A stretch of 64,000 nt of DNA. Origin: Brooklawnia sp032229645. Lineage in GTDB: Bacteria; Actinomycetota; Actinomycetes; Propionibacteriales; Propionibacteriaceae. The stretch lies in assembly GCA_963722295.1 (NCBI GenBank), contig CAVRLB010000001.1:992001-1056000 (forward strand). The letters are read 5' to 3'. The stretch's first letter is position 1, and each line of letters starts with the position of its first letter. The position numbers were made by a program, and so were the translations under genes. The notes beneath the pieces were generated by a model. It made no database searches, had not been told where the DNA came from, and worked only from the letters and a program-made list of their open reading frames with translations. Positions 17,606-26,862 of the stretch are shown piece by piece.

Positions 17606-17952
17606 GCGGTGCTCCTTCGTTGGTGCAGCAGCTCGGGTTCTTGCTTGTCTTCTACTCTGCCTCGCCGGTCTGACATCAGGCTCAGATTCGCAGGAACCGG
17701 GAGACCGTACGGGTCAGGCTGGCCGTCGCGGTAGGCGTCGTAGCGAGTCTGGGGAATGCTCAACACCCAGTGCACCAGCTTGCTCACGTCCGGTTCCGCA
17801 CGACGGATCATCCGCAGCCGAAGCTGCCCCGGGTCACTCCCCGAACCCGGCCCGAGCGCACCCCGGTCCTGCGCCGCGCGGTGGTGGCGCTGACGGGTCG
17901 GGGTTGGGGTCAGGACACTCACCTCAATCTCATGCGATAGCAGGTACGCCAT
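17602..17952 (-). CDS. Hypothetical protein upstream of serine recombinase
   Basis: This 116-residue protein (from ATG 17952; an alternative start lies at 17967) overlaps the recombinase start by four bases (ATGA), implying coupled expression. The C-terminal half (RRAEPDVSKLVHWVLSIPQ) looks like ordinary soluble protein, whereas the middle is low-complexity. I recognise no family. Position suggests an accessory or directionality factor, but this is only inference. Confidence 0.55.
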   Translation of the reverse strand: MAYLLSHEIEVSVLTPTPTRQRHHRAAQDRGALGPGSGSDPGQLRLRMIRRAEPDVSKLVHWVLSIPQTRYDAYRDGQPDPYGLPVPANLSLMSDRRGRVEDKQEPELLHQRRSTA

Positions 17953-18024
17953 ATCACGGTAACACACTCATGGCGTAACGGCCAATGTTTGAGATGAATC
18001 AGTGGTTCCACTACGATCAGGGGT

Positions 18025-18720
18025 ATGAGTCAAGACGTGGAGGACGTGCCGCTGCTGGTTCCGGAGGACCTGCCAGCGGGCTGGGTGATGCCCGACCCTC
18101 CCGTGATCGACTCCTCTGCCGACTCGGTAGCCATCGACGCCGCGCTCAGATACGACAAGCGGGCCTACCCCACACCGAGGCCGGATGGGGAACTGACCGG
18201 CTATAACGATGGGCGTGATGGGCGTTGGTTCCTCATCGAGCATGTGCAGTCGCATACGCGCGTGCTGCTGCGCCTGCAACGCCAGTACTTGATGCACCAG
18301 GAGCCGATGGGCGAGGTGCGGATCACGGGGATCATCTACCTGCCCGAGCAGGCCGGTGACCCGGTAGCAAGCCCGATGCTCCGAAACCTCCCCACGTCCC
18401 GGATTGAGGCGGCGATCAACCGCCGCCAGTTCGCCGTGACCGGTGCCACCCGGTTTGAGGGCGGCACCTTGACGATGCCTTCCGGGCGCATCCTGCGCGC
18501 CTCGGAAGTGATGAAGCCCCTCGGGAACCCCAAGCGCACCCCGGACTTCTACGAGGTTGTCGCGCTGCAACACACCCGGCTCGTTGACGACGGTGAGCCG
18601 AACCCCACCGCGCGAATGGCCGAGCTGAGTCGGGTGCCGCTCTCCACAGCGCAGGGCTGGGTCGCTCGCGCTCGCGCCAAAGGACTCCTCCCGCCTGGAC
18701 GCCGAGGACGCGCCGGGTGA
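18025..18720 (+). CDS. Hypothetical DNA-binding-like protein of the mobile element
   Basis: This 231-residue protein is transcribed divergently from the recombinase operon. The C-terminal 40 residues (ARMAELSRVPLSTAQGWVAR and the following basic tail) read as a helix-turn-helix. The first 190 residues are soluble with no family I recognise. Divergent position suggests a regulator of the integration module. Confidence 0.6.
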   Translation: MSQDVEDVPLLVPEDLPAGWVMPDPPVIDSSADSVAIDAALRYDKRAYPTPRPDGELTGYNDGRDGRWFLIEHVQSHTRVLLRLQRQYLMHQEPMGEVRITGIIYLPEQAGDPVASPMLRNLPTSRIEAAINRRQFAVTGATRFEGGTLTMPSGRILRASEVMKPLGNPKRTPDFYEVVALQHTRLVDDGEPNPTARMAELSRVPLSTAQGWVARARAKGLLPPGRRGRAG

Positions 18721-19137
18721 TAAAGCCAGCAAAGGTTTAGGGCGGCAGCCACACAGCGGGGTATCAGCTCCGCTTGCGCCAGACCCTCCACGCTCGACTG
18801 GTCAGGAGGAATACGGTCGCGACGATGACGAGTGGCACGATCAGCCAGGCAGCGCGATCAGTCCACCCGACACCGAATCCCGTGTCGTCAGCGAACGCAA
18901 TGACCTCGATGAATAAGAAATGCGTCCGCACATCCGCGATGCCAGCCTCCGCGACAACGGCGAACATGCCGAGCAAGTACGAGAAGAAGACGACCCAGTA
19001 CAGTAGCAGCGCCGATATCCCCGCCACGATGCCACGCGTCCACTGCGGACGGAGATGCGCGTCTCCGTCCGCGTAGTCCTGCGCGAGCACCCTCGGGGCT
19101 CCCAGGCCGGACAGTGTGGCGCGCAGGCCGTGCTGAG

Positions 19138-20780
19138 CCCTGATCCACCGACTCGGTTCGGAGACGTTGTGGTTTCGCGGTTTTCGTGTGACTGGCGTGG
19201 AGGTCGGTGTTGTTGGCGTGCGTGTTCTGCCAGCCGGGGCTCTGGCCTTTCCACGTCGGGGTCTCCGGTTGCGCCTGTCGGGGCGGCTGATGGTCAGGTG
19301 GTCCCGTGGCCTGGGGGTCCGAGCGCGGTGTCCCAGAGTCTGAGCCACGCGTTCTGCCAGGGCCATCGGCGTGGCAGGTGCGCGACGATCCTGCGGGCTC
19401 GGGTCGCCAGCCTGGCGGGCACGCGGATGATCCGGTGAAGAATGGTGGCCATGCGGGCGGTGGCGATCCCGGCGGCGTGCGCGGCGGCGCGGGAGAGGTT
19501 GAACGCGATCACGGCGAGCTGGAGCCACGCCGCGTTCGCATGGAACCTGCCGGAGGGCAAGTGCGCGAGGGGGCCGGCCTTGAGTTCGGCCATGACCTGC
19601 TCGATCACGGCGTGACCGCGATGGCGCCGATCGGCGTCGACGGCGGAAAGGGTCGAGTTGGTGATGAACGCGTGGTGCCGGTACGTGTCGAACAGGGTTT
19701 CCTGCCCCTGCTTGTCGTTGCCGTTCAGCCGCTTGACGCGGCGCACCACGAGCCGGCAGGTGACCTGCTCGGCCTTCTTGCGGGAGGTGAACGCGGTGAA
19801 CGCGATCTCGGCGACTTCCGCGTCGGAGACCCACCCGCCGGCCTGCTCGTCCCAGACCGCTTCGGGATACTCGATCGGGATCCACGCGGTCTCGGGGATC
19901 GCCGCGATCGCAGCGTGCACGGTCTTCCACTGCGGGATCGTGAACGAGAACCACGCCCCCGACGCGGTCACCGCGCTCACGGTCGCGTGGGTGCAGAACG
20001 CGGAATCGGCGCGGGCGAGGATCTGCCGGTTCGGCGCGATCCGCCCGAGGGTTCCCAGCGCGCGGGCCAGGTACCACTCTGCGGAGTCCCCGGAGCGGGC
20101 GTTGCCCCGCCGGAGACCTGCCTCGGCGATCACCGGCAGGCTGTGATCGGTGGAGATCGCCGCGACCATCGCGTTGAGCCCCTTCACGCCGGAGTATCCG
20201 TACGCGGCGCCTTGCTTCTGGTAGCCGTGGACCTGCCGGATCGTGTCGTCCAGGTCCAGGAATACCAGCTGCGACGAGCCCACCAGCGACGGCAGGTGGC
20301 AGGCCAGCCCCTCCACGAGCTGCCGGTTCACCGCACCGAGCTGCAGCGCGTGCCCATGCGTGGTCTTGCGCAGGAACGTGCCGACCGTCGACGGCGCCCG
20401 CACCCCGCCCGCGATGACGCGTCTCATCCCGCCCGAGCGCAGCACGTCGAGCCCGTCGATGTCGTCCGCGCCGGCGAGCATGCCCGCGATCACCGTGCGC
20501 GCCTTGACCACCCGGTTCGGCGACGGGATTGTCAGATGCTCGCGGAGAAGCTCACTCAGCCCGGCCTGCTCGGCAAGTTCCAGCACCGGAACCACGCCCG
20601 CCGCCGACACGAGGTTCGGATCATCGAACACCGGAGTGAAAACGTGAGAGACTCGCACCCGAGAAGTGTCCTTCCAGACCAGGCAGACAGTGATCTAAGC
20701 AACCACTATTTTCCCACGTCAGAAGGACATTTCTCGTATCACCGCACCCCCACACCCGGCCCCGAACCGGTGGATCAGGG
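19138..20780 (-). mobile_element. IS1380-family insertion sequence, complete
   Basis: The element is 1,643 bp, the usual size for IS1380. Its ends are CCCTGATCCACCG and the exact complement CGGTGGATCAGGG. A 5-bp target duplication CTGAG flanks it at 19133-19137 and 20781-20785. It carries one transposase gene on the minus strand. The interrupted host frame rebuilds exactly on removal, which confirms the boundaries. Confidence 0.92.
19294..20658 (-). CDS. IS1380-family DDE transposase
   Basis: This 454-residue transposase has the first catalytic Asp in FLDLDDTIRQVHGYQK, the second in ILARADSAFC and a C-terminal region with YRHHAFITN and HRGHAVIEQVMAELK, where the catalytic Glu lies. These blocks are typical of IS1380 (DDE_Tnp_1). 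No frameshift or stop is seen, so it may be active. Confidence 0.92.
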   Translation of the reverse strand: MRVSHVFTPVFDDPNLVSAAGVVPVLELAEQAGLSELLREHLTIPSPNRVVKARTVIAGMLAGADDIDGLDVLRSGGMRRVIAGGVRAPSTVGTFLRKTTHGHALQLGAVNRQLVEGLACHLPSLVGSSQLVFLDLDDTIRQVHGYQKQGAAYGYSGVKGLNAMVAAISTDHSLPVIAEAGLRRGNARSGDSAEWYLARALGTLGRIAPNRQILARADSAFCTHATVSAVTASGAWFSFTIPQWKTVHAAIAAIPETAWIPIEYPEAVWDEQAGGWVSDAEVAEIAFTAFTSRKKAEQVTCRLVVRRVKRLNGNDKQGQETLFDTYRHHAFITNSTLSAVDADRRHRGHAVIEQVMAELKAGPLAHLPSGRFHANAAWLQLAVIAFNLSRAAAHAAGIATARMATILHRIIRVPARLATRARRIVAHLPRRWPWQNAWLRLWDTALGPPGHGTT

Positions 20781-20941
20781 CTGAGACGCCTCACCTGTGA
20801 TGTCATCGCGAAGCGACCTGATGATCCGTCTGCGCTCTCGACCCGACACGAGAGTGGACAAGTGCCAGTCGACGCGGGAGAGATACCAGTCTCGCCGCCA
20901 TTGGTCACCCGCCCCGAGTCGTTGCGTCGTCCCGTTGATGG

Positions 20942-21292
20942 TCATAGCGGTGCCCCTTCCCGGTTCAGACCTCGCTCGGCGACCTCCTTGATCGCCGTCC
21001 ACTTCCCGACAGCCGCCCCCTGCGCATCGCGGCCAGACTCAGTGATCGCGTAGTACTTCCGCGCAGGACCGGACGATGAAGGAACAAGATGGCTCGTCAC
21101 GAGTCCGTCTCGCTCGAAGCGGCCGAGCACCGGATACACCACTCCGGTCGCCAGGCCGGTCAGCCCCAGGGCGCGGAGTCGTTCCACCAGCTCATACCCG
21201 TAGGACTCGCGCTCATCGAGCAAGGTCAGGATGAGCAGCGGCAACACACCCCGCAAGAGCTGGGAGTCATGCGCGCTCGATGGATCAGTCAC
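20942..21292 (-). CDS. PadR-family transcriptional regulator
   Basis: This 116-residue winged-helix regulator carries the PadR pattern: LLILTLLDERESYGYELVER, then GVVYPVLGRFERDGLV and RKYYAITESGR. PadR proteins often repress a membrane protein encoded immediately downstream. Here the downstream partner is the HAAS gene that an IS has split, starting within the PadR stop. The regulator itself is intact. Confidence 0.9.
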   Translation of the reverse strand: MTDPSSAHDSQLLRGVLPLLILTLLDERESYGYELVERLRALGLTGLATGVVYPVLGRFERDGLVTSHLVPSSSGPARKYYAITESGRDAQGAAVGKWTAIKEVAERGLNREGAPL

Positions 21293-21459
21293 GTCTATTA
21301 CTCAATCATGAATACCAGCCACGGCACAATACCAACGCGTGCCTACACGACCTTGCGCCACCACCCAACTCCACCTCGAAGCCACCCCAGCTCCCGTCAC
21401 GACAACGATGTCACCCCGGCAGCCCGCACGCGCCTCATGTACTTGCCAATATCCGAGAA

Positions 21460-23186
21460 TGTGTTATGTCTCAGGAGATCTCGGCACTCGGGTATCAACA
21501 CATCTCGGACACAACCGGGCGCTTTGGCGTGGACACTTCTCCGGTGGAATAGGACGAGTGCCCGAAACAGAACCCACCAGTAGACCCCCGTATCCGCCTC
21601 GCGATCGCTCGCTGGCCCGACGACGCCCCGCGCGGGGCCGTGTCGACGTTCTGCGCCGAGCACGACATCGCCCGCAGCACGTTCTACGCACTCCGCGGCC
21701 GCGCGGTCGAGGAAGGCCAGGCCGCTGTCCTTGAACCCAAGACTCGGCGTCCGAGGACCAGCCCTCGCACGATCACCGACGAGGTGAAACAGCAAGCCAT
21801 CGAGGTTCGTGCCGCGCTGGAGTCATCGGGCCTGGATCACGGGCCGATCAGCGTCTACGACAAGATGCTCGCGCTCGGCCTGACCGCACCATCGGTCGCG
21901 TCACTCGCCCGGATCTTCCGGCAAGCCGGAGTCGCCCGCAAAGAACCGCGGAAGAAACCGCGTTCGTCGTATCGTCGGTTCGTCTACCCCGCGCCGAACG
22001 CGTGCTGGCAGCTCGACGGCACCGAGTACGTCCTGGCCGGGGGCCGCAAGTGTGTGATCTTCCAGCTCGAAGACGACCATTCTCGTCTCGCCGTCGCGTC
22101 CCACGTCGCGACCGGGGAGACCACCGAGGGCGCTCTCACTGTCGTCCGGAAAGGGATCGCGAAGCACGGGGTGCCGCAGCGCCTGCTGACCGATAACGGC
22201 TCCGCGTTCAACACCTCCCGGCGGGGCTGGGAGGGGCAGCTGACCGTCTACGTCACTTCGCTCGGCGTGCAGGCGATCACGGGGAAACCCGGTAAGCCGA
22301 CCACGCAGGGCAAGAATGAGCGTTTCCATCAGACCTTGTTCCGCTGGCTCGACAAGCAGCCCCTCGCAGAGACGATTGCCGAGTTGCAGGAACAGGTCGA
22401 CCGGTTCGATGTCATCTACAACACCGAACGCCCCCACCAGGGGCTCCCCGGACGCGTGACGCCGCAGCAGGCGTGGGATGCGACCGAGGTAGCCGAGCCG
22501 CCCCGTCCGCGCCTGACCGCAGTCCAGCCGGTGATTCTCGACCCCGCTGGCGAAGCTCCTGGAAAGCCTCTGGATATCTCGGGCATGCGGGCGATGCGGG
22601 TCCAGTCCAGCGGCGCGATCGCTCTCCATGGCGTGAGCTATCAGATTGCCCGTGAACTCGCCGGGCACACCGTCTACGTCGAAGAACTCGACGCCGGTGT
22701 GAAGTTCCACGACGACACCGGTGTGCTCCTCCTCGAACACCCCTGGCCGACACCTGGCACCAAGCACGTCAGCAACGGCAGGCCCCGAGGCGCGGGCACC
22801 GCCCGCCCGAAGAACATCCGTGATGTCATCCACAGCACCGGCACCACCGACCCGCCCGGCGAATACCAGCGTGTCGTCCGCACCGACGGGCGGGTCAGCG
22901 TGAGGAACGTCGTCTACGGCATCGGCAAAGCCCACACTGGAGCCGAGCTCCACGTCACTATCGACGGCCCGCGCATCGCGTTCTGGCACACCCGCACCGG
23001 CGAACTCATCGCCGAACACCACGTCCCGCCGCCCGGGGTCAAAATCGTCGGCTTCACCAAATACAACATGAACCGAGCGCCCGAGCCCGAACCCCCGACC
23101 CCCGAAGTGTCCACGATGTCTTGAGACACGAAGTGTCCGAGATGTCCTGATGCAGAACTGTCCACGATGTCCTGAGACATCACACA
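21460..23186 (+). mobile_element. IS481-type insertion sequence with 11-bp target duplication
   Basis: The left end TGTGTTATGTCTCAGGA and the complement of the right end TGTGTGATGTCTCAGGA match at 16 of 17 positions, and similarity continues inward. The sequence ATATCCGAGAA lies directly outside both ends (21449-21459 and 23187-23197), a target duplication within the 4-15 bp range known for IS481. The element is 1,727 bp. Three extra copies of the target sequence follow on the right (see 23187-23263). Confidence 0.82.
21640..23124 (+). CDS. IS481-family transposase
   Basis: The integrase-type DDE core is present: Asp in QLDGTEY, Asp in LTDNGSAF and Glu in GKNERFHQ. An N-terminal helix-turn-helix comes first, and a C-terminal extension of about 200 residues carries the GVSYQIARELAG stretch seen in long IS481 transposases. 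The listed start is GTG 21640. The upstream codons to about 21580 still look coding (RLAIARWPDD), but that frame is closed by TAG at 21550 and has no usual start, so the true initiation codon is unclear. Confidence 0.85.
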   Translation: MSTFCAEHDIARSTFYALRGRAVEEGQAAVLEPKTRRPRTSPRTITDEVKQQAIEVRAALESSGLDHGPISVYDKMLALGLTAPSVASLARIFRQAGVARKEPRKKPRSSYRRFVYPAPNACWQLDGTEYVLAGGRKCVIFQLEDDHSRLAVASHVATGETTEGALTVVRKGIAKHGVPQRLLTDNGSAFNTSRRGWEGQLTVYVTSLGVQAITGKPGKPTTQGKNERFHQTLFRWLDKQPLAETIAELQEQVDRFDVIYNTERPHQGLPGRVTPQQAWDATEVAEPPRPRLTAVQPVILDPAGEAPGKPLDISGMRAMRVQSSGAIALHGVSYQIARELAGHTVYVEELDAGVKFHDDTGVLLLEHPWPTPGTKHVSNGRPRGAGTARPKNIRDVIHSTGTTDPPGEYQRVVRTDGRVSVRNVVYGIGKAHTGAELHVTIDGPRIAFWHTRTGELIAEHHVPPPGVKIVGFTKYNMNRAPEPEPPTPEVSTMS

Positions 23187-23263
23187 ATATCCGAGAATAC
23201 ATCACACAATATCCGAGAATACATCACACAATATCCGAGAATACATCACACAATATCCGAGAA
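23187..23263. repeat. 22-bp tandem repeats made of IS481 target site plus IS terminus
   Basis: ATATCCGAGAA occurs at 23187, 23209, 23231 and 23253, with the spacer TACATCACACA between copies. The last ten bases of the spacer equal the last ten bases of the IS481 element that ends at 23186. The array ends about 70 bp before the relaxase start. It may be an insertion/excision footprint or slippage product. Iterons for the relaxase are the alternative. Confidence 0.85.
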
Positions 23264-23272
23264 TGAACATAT

Positions 23273-23287
23273 ACTAACTGCGTTAGT
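23273..23287. promoter_or_regulatory. Short palindrome before the relaxase gene (possible oriT/nic or operator)
   Basis: ACTAAC-TGC-GTTAGT is a perfect 6-bp inverted repeat with a 3-bp spacer, 46 bp upstream of the relaxase ATG. Small inverted repeats next to a nic site are common at MobF origins of transfer. Position is the only support. Confidence 0.4.
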
Positions 23288-23332
23288 TGCCAGCACACTA
23301 GATGCGTGGGGGGAGACCAGGAGGTGAGTCGG

Positions 23333-26300
23333 ATGCATGGCGGCGTGATCCTGTTCCGGGGAACCGGAGCCGACGCGCTGCGCTATGTCGAAGCCGACCG
23401 CTCCCGCGCGGACGACTACTACCTGGGCGCGGAGGCGACCGTGGCGCAGTTCGTCGCGCTCGACGGCGACGGCACGGTGACCGCCGAGGTGAGTCTTGAC
23501 CCTGCCGCGTATGCAGGGTGGGTGGACTGGGCGAACCCGCTGACCGGGGAGCAGATGGGAAAGCCCCGCAGCGCTGGGCCGGATCGGAAGGGTTCGCCCC
23601 GATTCGCGGAGATGGTCATCAACACCCCCAAGTCGCTGTCGATCGCCGCCGCCCTACACCCCGAGGCGTCGTCCGCGCTGGACGCGGCGCAGCAGGACGC
23701 GCTGGCGGAGATTCGCCGCTGGCTCGCCGAGCACTCCGTGACTCGCGTCGGCACGTTGGGGGCGCAGGAGGTCGTGCCCATCGAGAGCATGCACGTCGTC
23801 GGGATCACGCACCGCACCAGCCGTGCGGGTGACCCGCACCGGCATGTGCACATGCAGATCGGCACCCGCATCTTCGCGGTGGGCAAGTGGCGGGCGCTCG
23901 ACACGGGGGCACTGTTCAAGCAGCAGGGAGCGATCCGTGCGCTCGGCACTGCCGTGATCGCCGCCAACCCGCAGCTCGCCGACGTGCTTGATCGGCATGG
24001 CCTCACCCTCGACCCGGTGACCGGGGAAGTGGCCGAGCTTGCACCGTTCAACGCGATCATGTCCAAGCGCGGCGAGCAGGTGCGAAAGAACCTGGAACGC
24101 CTCGAAACCGAATGGGAGCAAGCGCACCCCGGAGAGAGCATCGGCCCGGTGGTCGCTTCCCGGTTGACGGCGGAGGCCTGGGCGTATCAGCGGCCCGCGA
24201 AGAAGCCCACCACACTCCGCGAAGAGGCCGCGTGGGTGACGGAACTACGCGAGGACGGATACGACCCCGAGACGCTGCACCACCCTGCCCCGCGCCCCGT
24301 GCTCGGGCTCGATGACCTGTCGGTGCAGGAGATTGCATCCCGTGCACTGGATCGTTGCGCCGCCGCAGCATCCGCATGGACGGCGCACACGGTGCGGGAG
24401 CATGCGACGCGGATCATGACCGAGTACGGCGTGCGCGCCACCGGAACGGAGATACGCGACTTCACCGAAGCTGCAACCCGGCTGGCATTGGAGGACTGCT
24501 TCACAATCCTCCCACCCGGCGCACCGGCACCGGAGCATGTGGCGCATCTGACGAGCGTGCGCGTCCTGCAAGCCGAGACCGAACTACGCGACCTCCTCGC
24601 CGCCCGAGTACCGGAGAACGCGCCGGCGTTGCCGGACGTGCAGGAGCTGACGCAGGCCGCCAGCCTCGACACCGGCCAGACCGTAGCGGCCCAAGCGGTT
24701 GCCTCGCGCGATCCGCTCGTGATTGTGGAGGGTGCGGCGGGGAGCGGGAAGACGACGATGCTCGCCACCGCCATCGCCGCTGCCGAGCGGGAGGGGAGGC
24801 CCATGCGGGTGGTTGCGCCGACGAAGAAAGCCGCCGACGTCGCCCACCAGACCCTGGGCGTCACGGCGGATTCGGTGGCCGCGCTCGTCCACGCCCACGG
24901 CTACCGATGGAACACCGACGGTGTATGGACACGCCTCACCCCCGGCGACACCGACCCCGAAACCGGCCGCACCTACACCGGCCCGCCTGAACCGGCGCGC
25001 CTCCGCAGGGGTGAGCGCATCGTCGTTGATGAGGCGGGGATGCTCGACCAAGACAGCGCCCTGGCCCTGTTCACTGTTGCAGCAGAGCAGGGTGCAACCA
25101 TCGCGCTTGTCGGCGACCGGGCGCAACTCCCAGCGGTCGGGCGTGGCGGGGTGCTCGACATTGCCGCGCAGATCAGGGGCCGCACCATCGACATGACGGA
25201 AGTCCACCGGTTCACAGACCCCGCCTACGCCGACCTCACGATGCAGTTGCGTGACCGAGTGGAGCCGGGCAAGGTCTTCGACCAGCTCACCGCGCTCGGG
25301 CTGATCCACCTCCATGCCGACGCCGAGGCGTTGCATGAGCACATCGCCCAGCATCGGAAGGATGGCGAGGCGGCCACAGTCGCTACCAACGATGAAGCCT
25401 CGCGCTTGAACGCGCGCATCCGCGACCACCGCGTCCACGCCGGAATTGTGGACGATGAGACGACCGCGATCGGTAGTGATGGTCTCCCGATTGGGCGGGG
25501 CGATGTGATCCAGACCCGCAAGAACGACACCGGCCTGGGGGTCGCGAACCGGCAGCAATGGATCGTCCAGCACGTCGAAACCGACGGCACACTCTGGGCG
25601 GTCGAAGCGGACAGCGATAGGAAACGAGAGCGCAGTGTGCGGCTGCCTGCCGCCTACGTCTCCGAGCACACCCACCTCGCCTACGCTTCCACTGCCTATG
25701 GCGTCCAAGGCGTCACGGCACCTCAGTCGCACACGCTCCTCAGCGATGCGATGAGTGGCGCCGCCGTCTATGTCGGCATGACCCGAGGCAAAGACACGAA
25801 CCAGTTGCACGTCATCGCCGAGACCGCCGCCGAGGCACGTCAGCAGTTCATTGACGCGGTAGAGCGCGACCGGGCCGACCGTGGGCTGGCCGACGCGACC
25901 GACCGCGCAGCCGACGCCGTACGCGGCCTGACTGCCGACGGCCCCGTGAAGCTCGTGAAAGCCGAGATAGCCGCGCTCACCAGGCAAGCCGAGCGCGCCG
26001 AGGCGCGAGCGGCCCGGTGGCAGCACGCAGCCGATGCCCTGGACGAGCTGCACACTCGCCAGCGAGCAGAACGCGACCAGGCGACCGAAGCACACAAGGC
26101 GACAAAGAAGCATGTCGAACTCGTGCGCTCCGAGGTCGCCAAACCACTCAGCGCGCAGGCACGCGCCACGCTGACCGACTGGCAAGACGCCGACGCCACT
26201 GAGCGGGCCGCAAGCGACCGGGTGCGGGCTGCGGGGAGGTTCACGAAGCGTCGCGCTACCGCCGAACACCGCACCGCCAAGACCTTGGCTCAGGACGCCG

Positions 26301-26794
26301 AACGGCGACTGACGGCAGCATGGGGCGAGCCGCCTCGATGGAACGAGAGCCGCGCATCCTGGGTCGAACGGGTCACCAAGCCCAAGATCGACGCTGACCC
26401 GCGCGTGATCGAAGCCGAGCAGCAGCACGCGGAAGCAGCGCAGGCATTCCATGCCGTGTTGGAACCGAACCCGTGGCCGAGCATCGGCGTCTACGCCCGC
26501 ATCTTCGGAGAAGACACAGTGCGAAAGAACCCCGGCGCATACGTCAACGTCCGGCCAGCACGCCAGGCTGAAGAAGCGATCCGCACCGCCCAGCGCGCCC
26601 GCACTGAGGTCGAGACGCTACGCGGCCTCACTCCCGCCGAATCGGTCGAGCGGATCAAGCAGACCCGCGTAGCCGAGGAGGCCCAGCGCGCAACAGCTCG
26701 CATGCTCGCGGAGCGCGAACACGAGCTTCGCATTTCTCAATCGCAGCGCAGCGGCCCACGTCGCTACGACCCAACTCTGGGCTTCGCTCCGTGA
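23333..26794 (+). CDS. traA: MobF-family conjugative relaxase-helicase (TraA/TrwC-like)
   Basis: It would nick DNA at oriT and unwind it for conjugative transfer. Residues 1-300 are the TrwC relaxase domain, with metal-binding His169, His171 and His173 in HRHVHMQ. Residues 450-830 form a RecD/TraI-type helicase with Walker A GAAGSGKTT (Lys473), DEAGM and GDRAQLP. The last 300 residues are a charged coiled coil. ATG 23333 follows AGGAGGTGA and is preferred over the GTG 27 bases upstream. At 1,153 residues it appears intact. Few other transfer genes survive nearby, so transfer in cis is doubtful, but it might be mobilised. Confidence 0.92.
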   Translation: MHGGVILFRGTGADALRYVEADRSRADDYYLGAEATVAQFVALDGDGTVTAEVSLDPAAYAGWVDWANPLTGEQMGKPRSAGPDRKGSPRFAEMVINTPKSLSIAAALHPEASSALDAAQQDALAEIRRWLAEHSVTRVGTLGAQEVVPIESMHVVGITHRTSRAGDPHRHVHMQIGTRIFAVGKWRALDTGALFKQQGAIRALGTAVIAANPQLADVLDRHGLTLDPVTGEVAELAPFNAIMSKRGEQVRKNLERLETEWEQAHPGESIGPVVASRLTAEAWAYQRPAKKPTTLREEAAWVTELREDGYDPETLHHPAPRPVLGLDDLSVQEIASRALDRCAAAASAWTAHTVREHATRIMTEYGVRATGTEIRDFTEAATRLALEDCFTILPPGAPAPEHVAHLTSVRVLQAETELRDLLAARVPENAPALPDVQELTQAASLDTGQTVAAQAVASRDPLVIVEGAAGSGKTTMLATAIAAAEREGRPMRVVAPTKKAADVAHQTLGVTADSVAALVHAHGYRWNTDGVWTRLTPGDTDPETGRTYTGPPEPARLRRGERIVVDEAGMLDQDSALALFTVAAEQGATIALVGDRAQLPAVGRGGVLDIAAQIRGRTIDMTEVHRFTDPAYADLTMQLRDRVEPGKVFDQLTALGLIHLHADAEALHEHIAQHRKDGEAATVATNDEASRLNARIRDHRVHAGIVDDETTAIGSDGLPIGRGDVIQTRKNDTGLGVANRQQWIVQHVETDGTLWAVEADSDRKRERSVRLPAAYVSEHTHLAYASTAYGVQGVTAPQSHTLLSDAMSGAAVYVGMTRGKDTNQLHVIAETAAEARQQFIDAVERDRADRGLADATDRAADAVRGLTADGPVKLVKAEIAALTRQAERAEARAARWQHAADALDELHTRQRAERDQATEAHKATKKHVELVRSEVAKPLSAQARATLTDWQDADATERAASDRVRAAGRFTKRRATAEHRTAKTLAQDAERRLTAAWGEPPRWNESRASWVERVTKPKIDADPRVIEAEQQHAEAAQAFHAVLEPNPWPSIGVYARIFGEDTVRKNPGAYVNVRPARQAEEAIRTAQRARTEVETLRGLTPAESVERIKQTRVAEEAQRATARMLAEREHELRISQSQRSGPRRYDPTLGFAP

Positions 26795-26862
26795 GGTTTC
26801 GGGTCCACCCGCGATGCCGCTTCCAGGACGGCTCACGCCGGTCAGTGTCGCGCCCCCAGGGC

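Larger units (their letters stand above)
18764..20945 (-). pseudogene. HAAS-domain membrane protein split by an IS1380 insertion
   Basis: The 5' part (20781-20945, start ATG 20945) encodes a HAAS-type N-terminus with DWYLSRVDWHLSTL and RRIIRSLRDDI. The 3' part (18764-19137) encodes two to three transmembrane segments ending in ARRAWRVWRKRS-like basic residues. Removing 19138-20780 plus one CTGAG copy rejoins the two in frame (EASQ joined to HGLRATL), giving one protein of about 178 residues. The start overlaps the PadR stop by four bases, so this was the second gene of a PadR-HAAS operon. The insertion separates the N-terminal domain from all membrane helices, so it is almost certainly inactive. 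Confidence 0.88.

Noticed and set aside
18764..20077. 437-residue open frame on the minus strand
   Set aside because: The first 300 codons are an out-of-frame shadow of the IS1380 transposase. Only the last part belongs to the split HAAS gene.
23177..23264. Regular 22-bp repeats as a CRISPR array
   Set aside because: Unit and spacer are both constant, there is no unique spacer, and no cas gene is present. The array is explained by IS target and terminus sequence.
24584..26452. 622-residue minus-strand frame inside the relaxase gene
   Set aside because: It is antisense to conserved relaxase-helicase motifs. No domain is seen in the translation.
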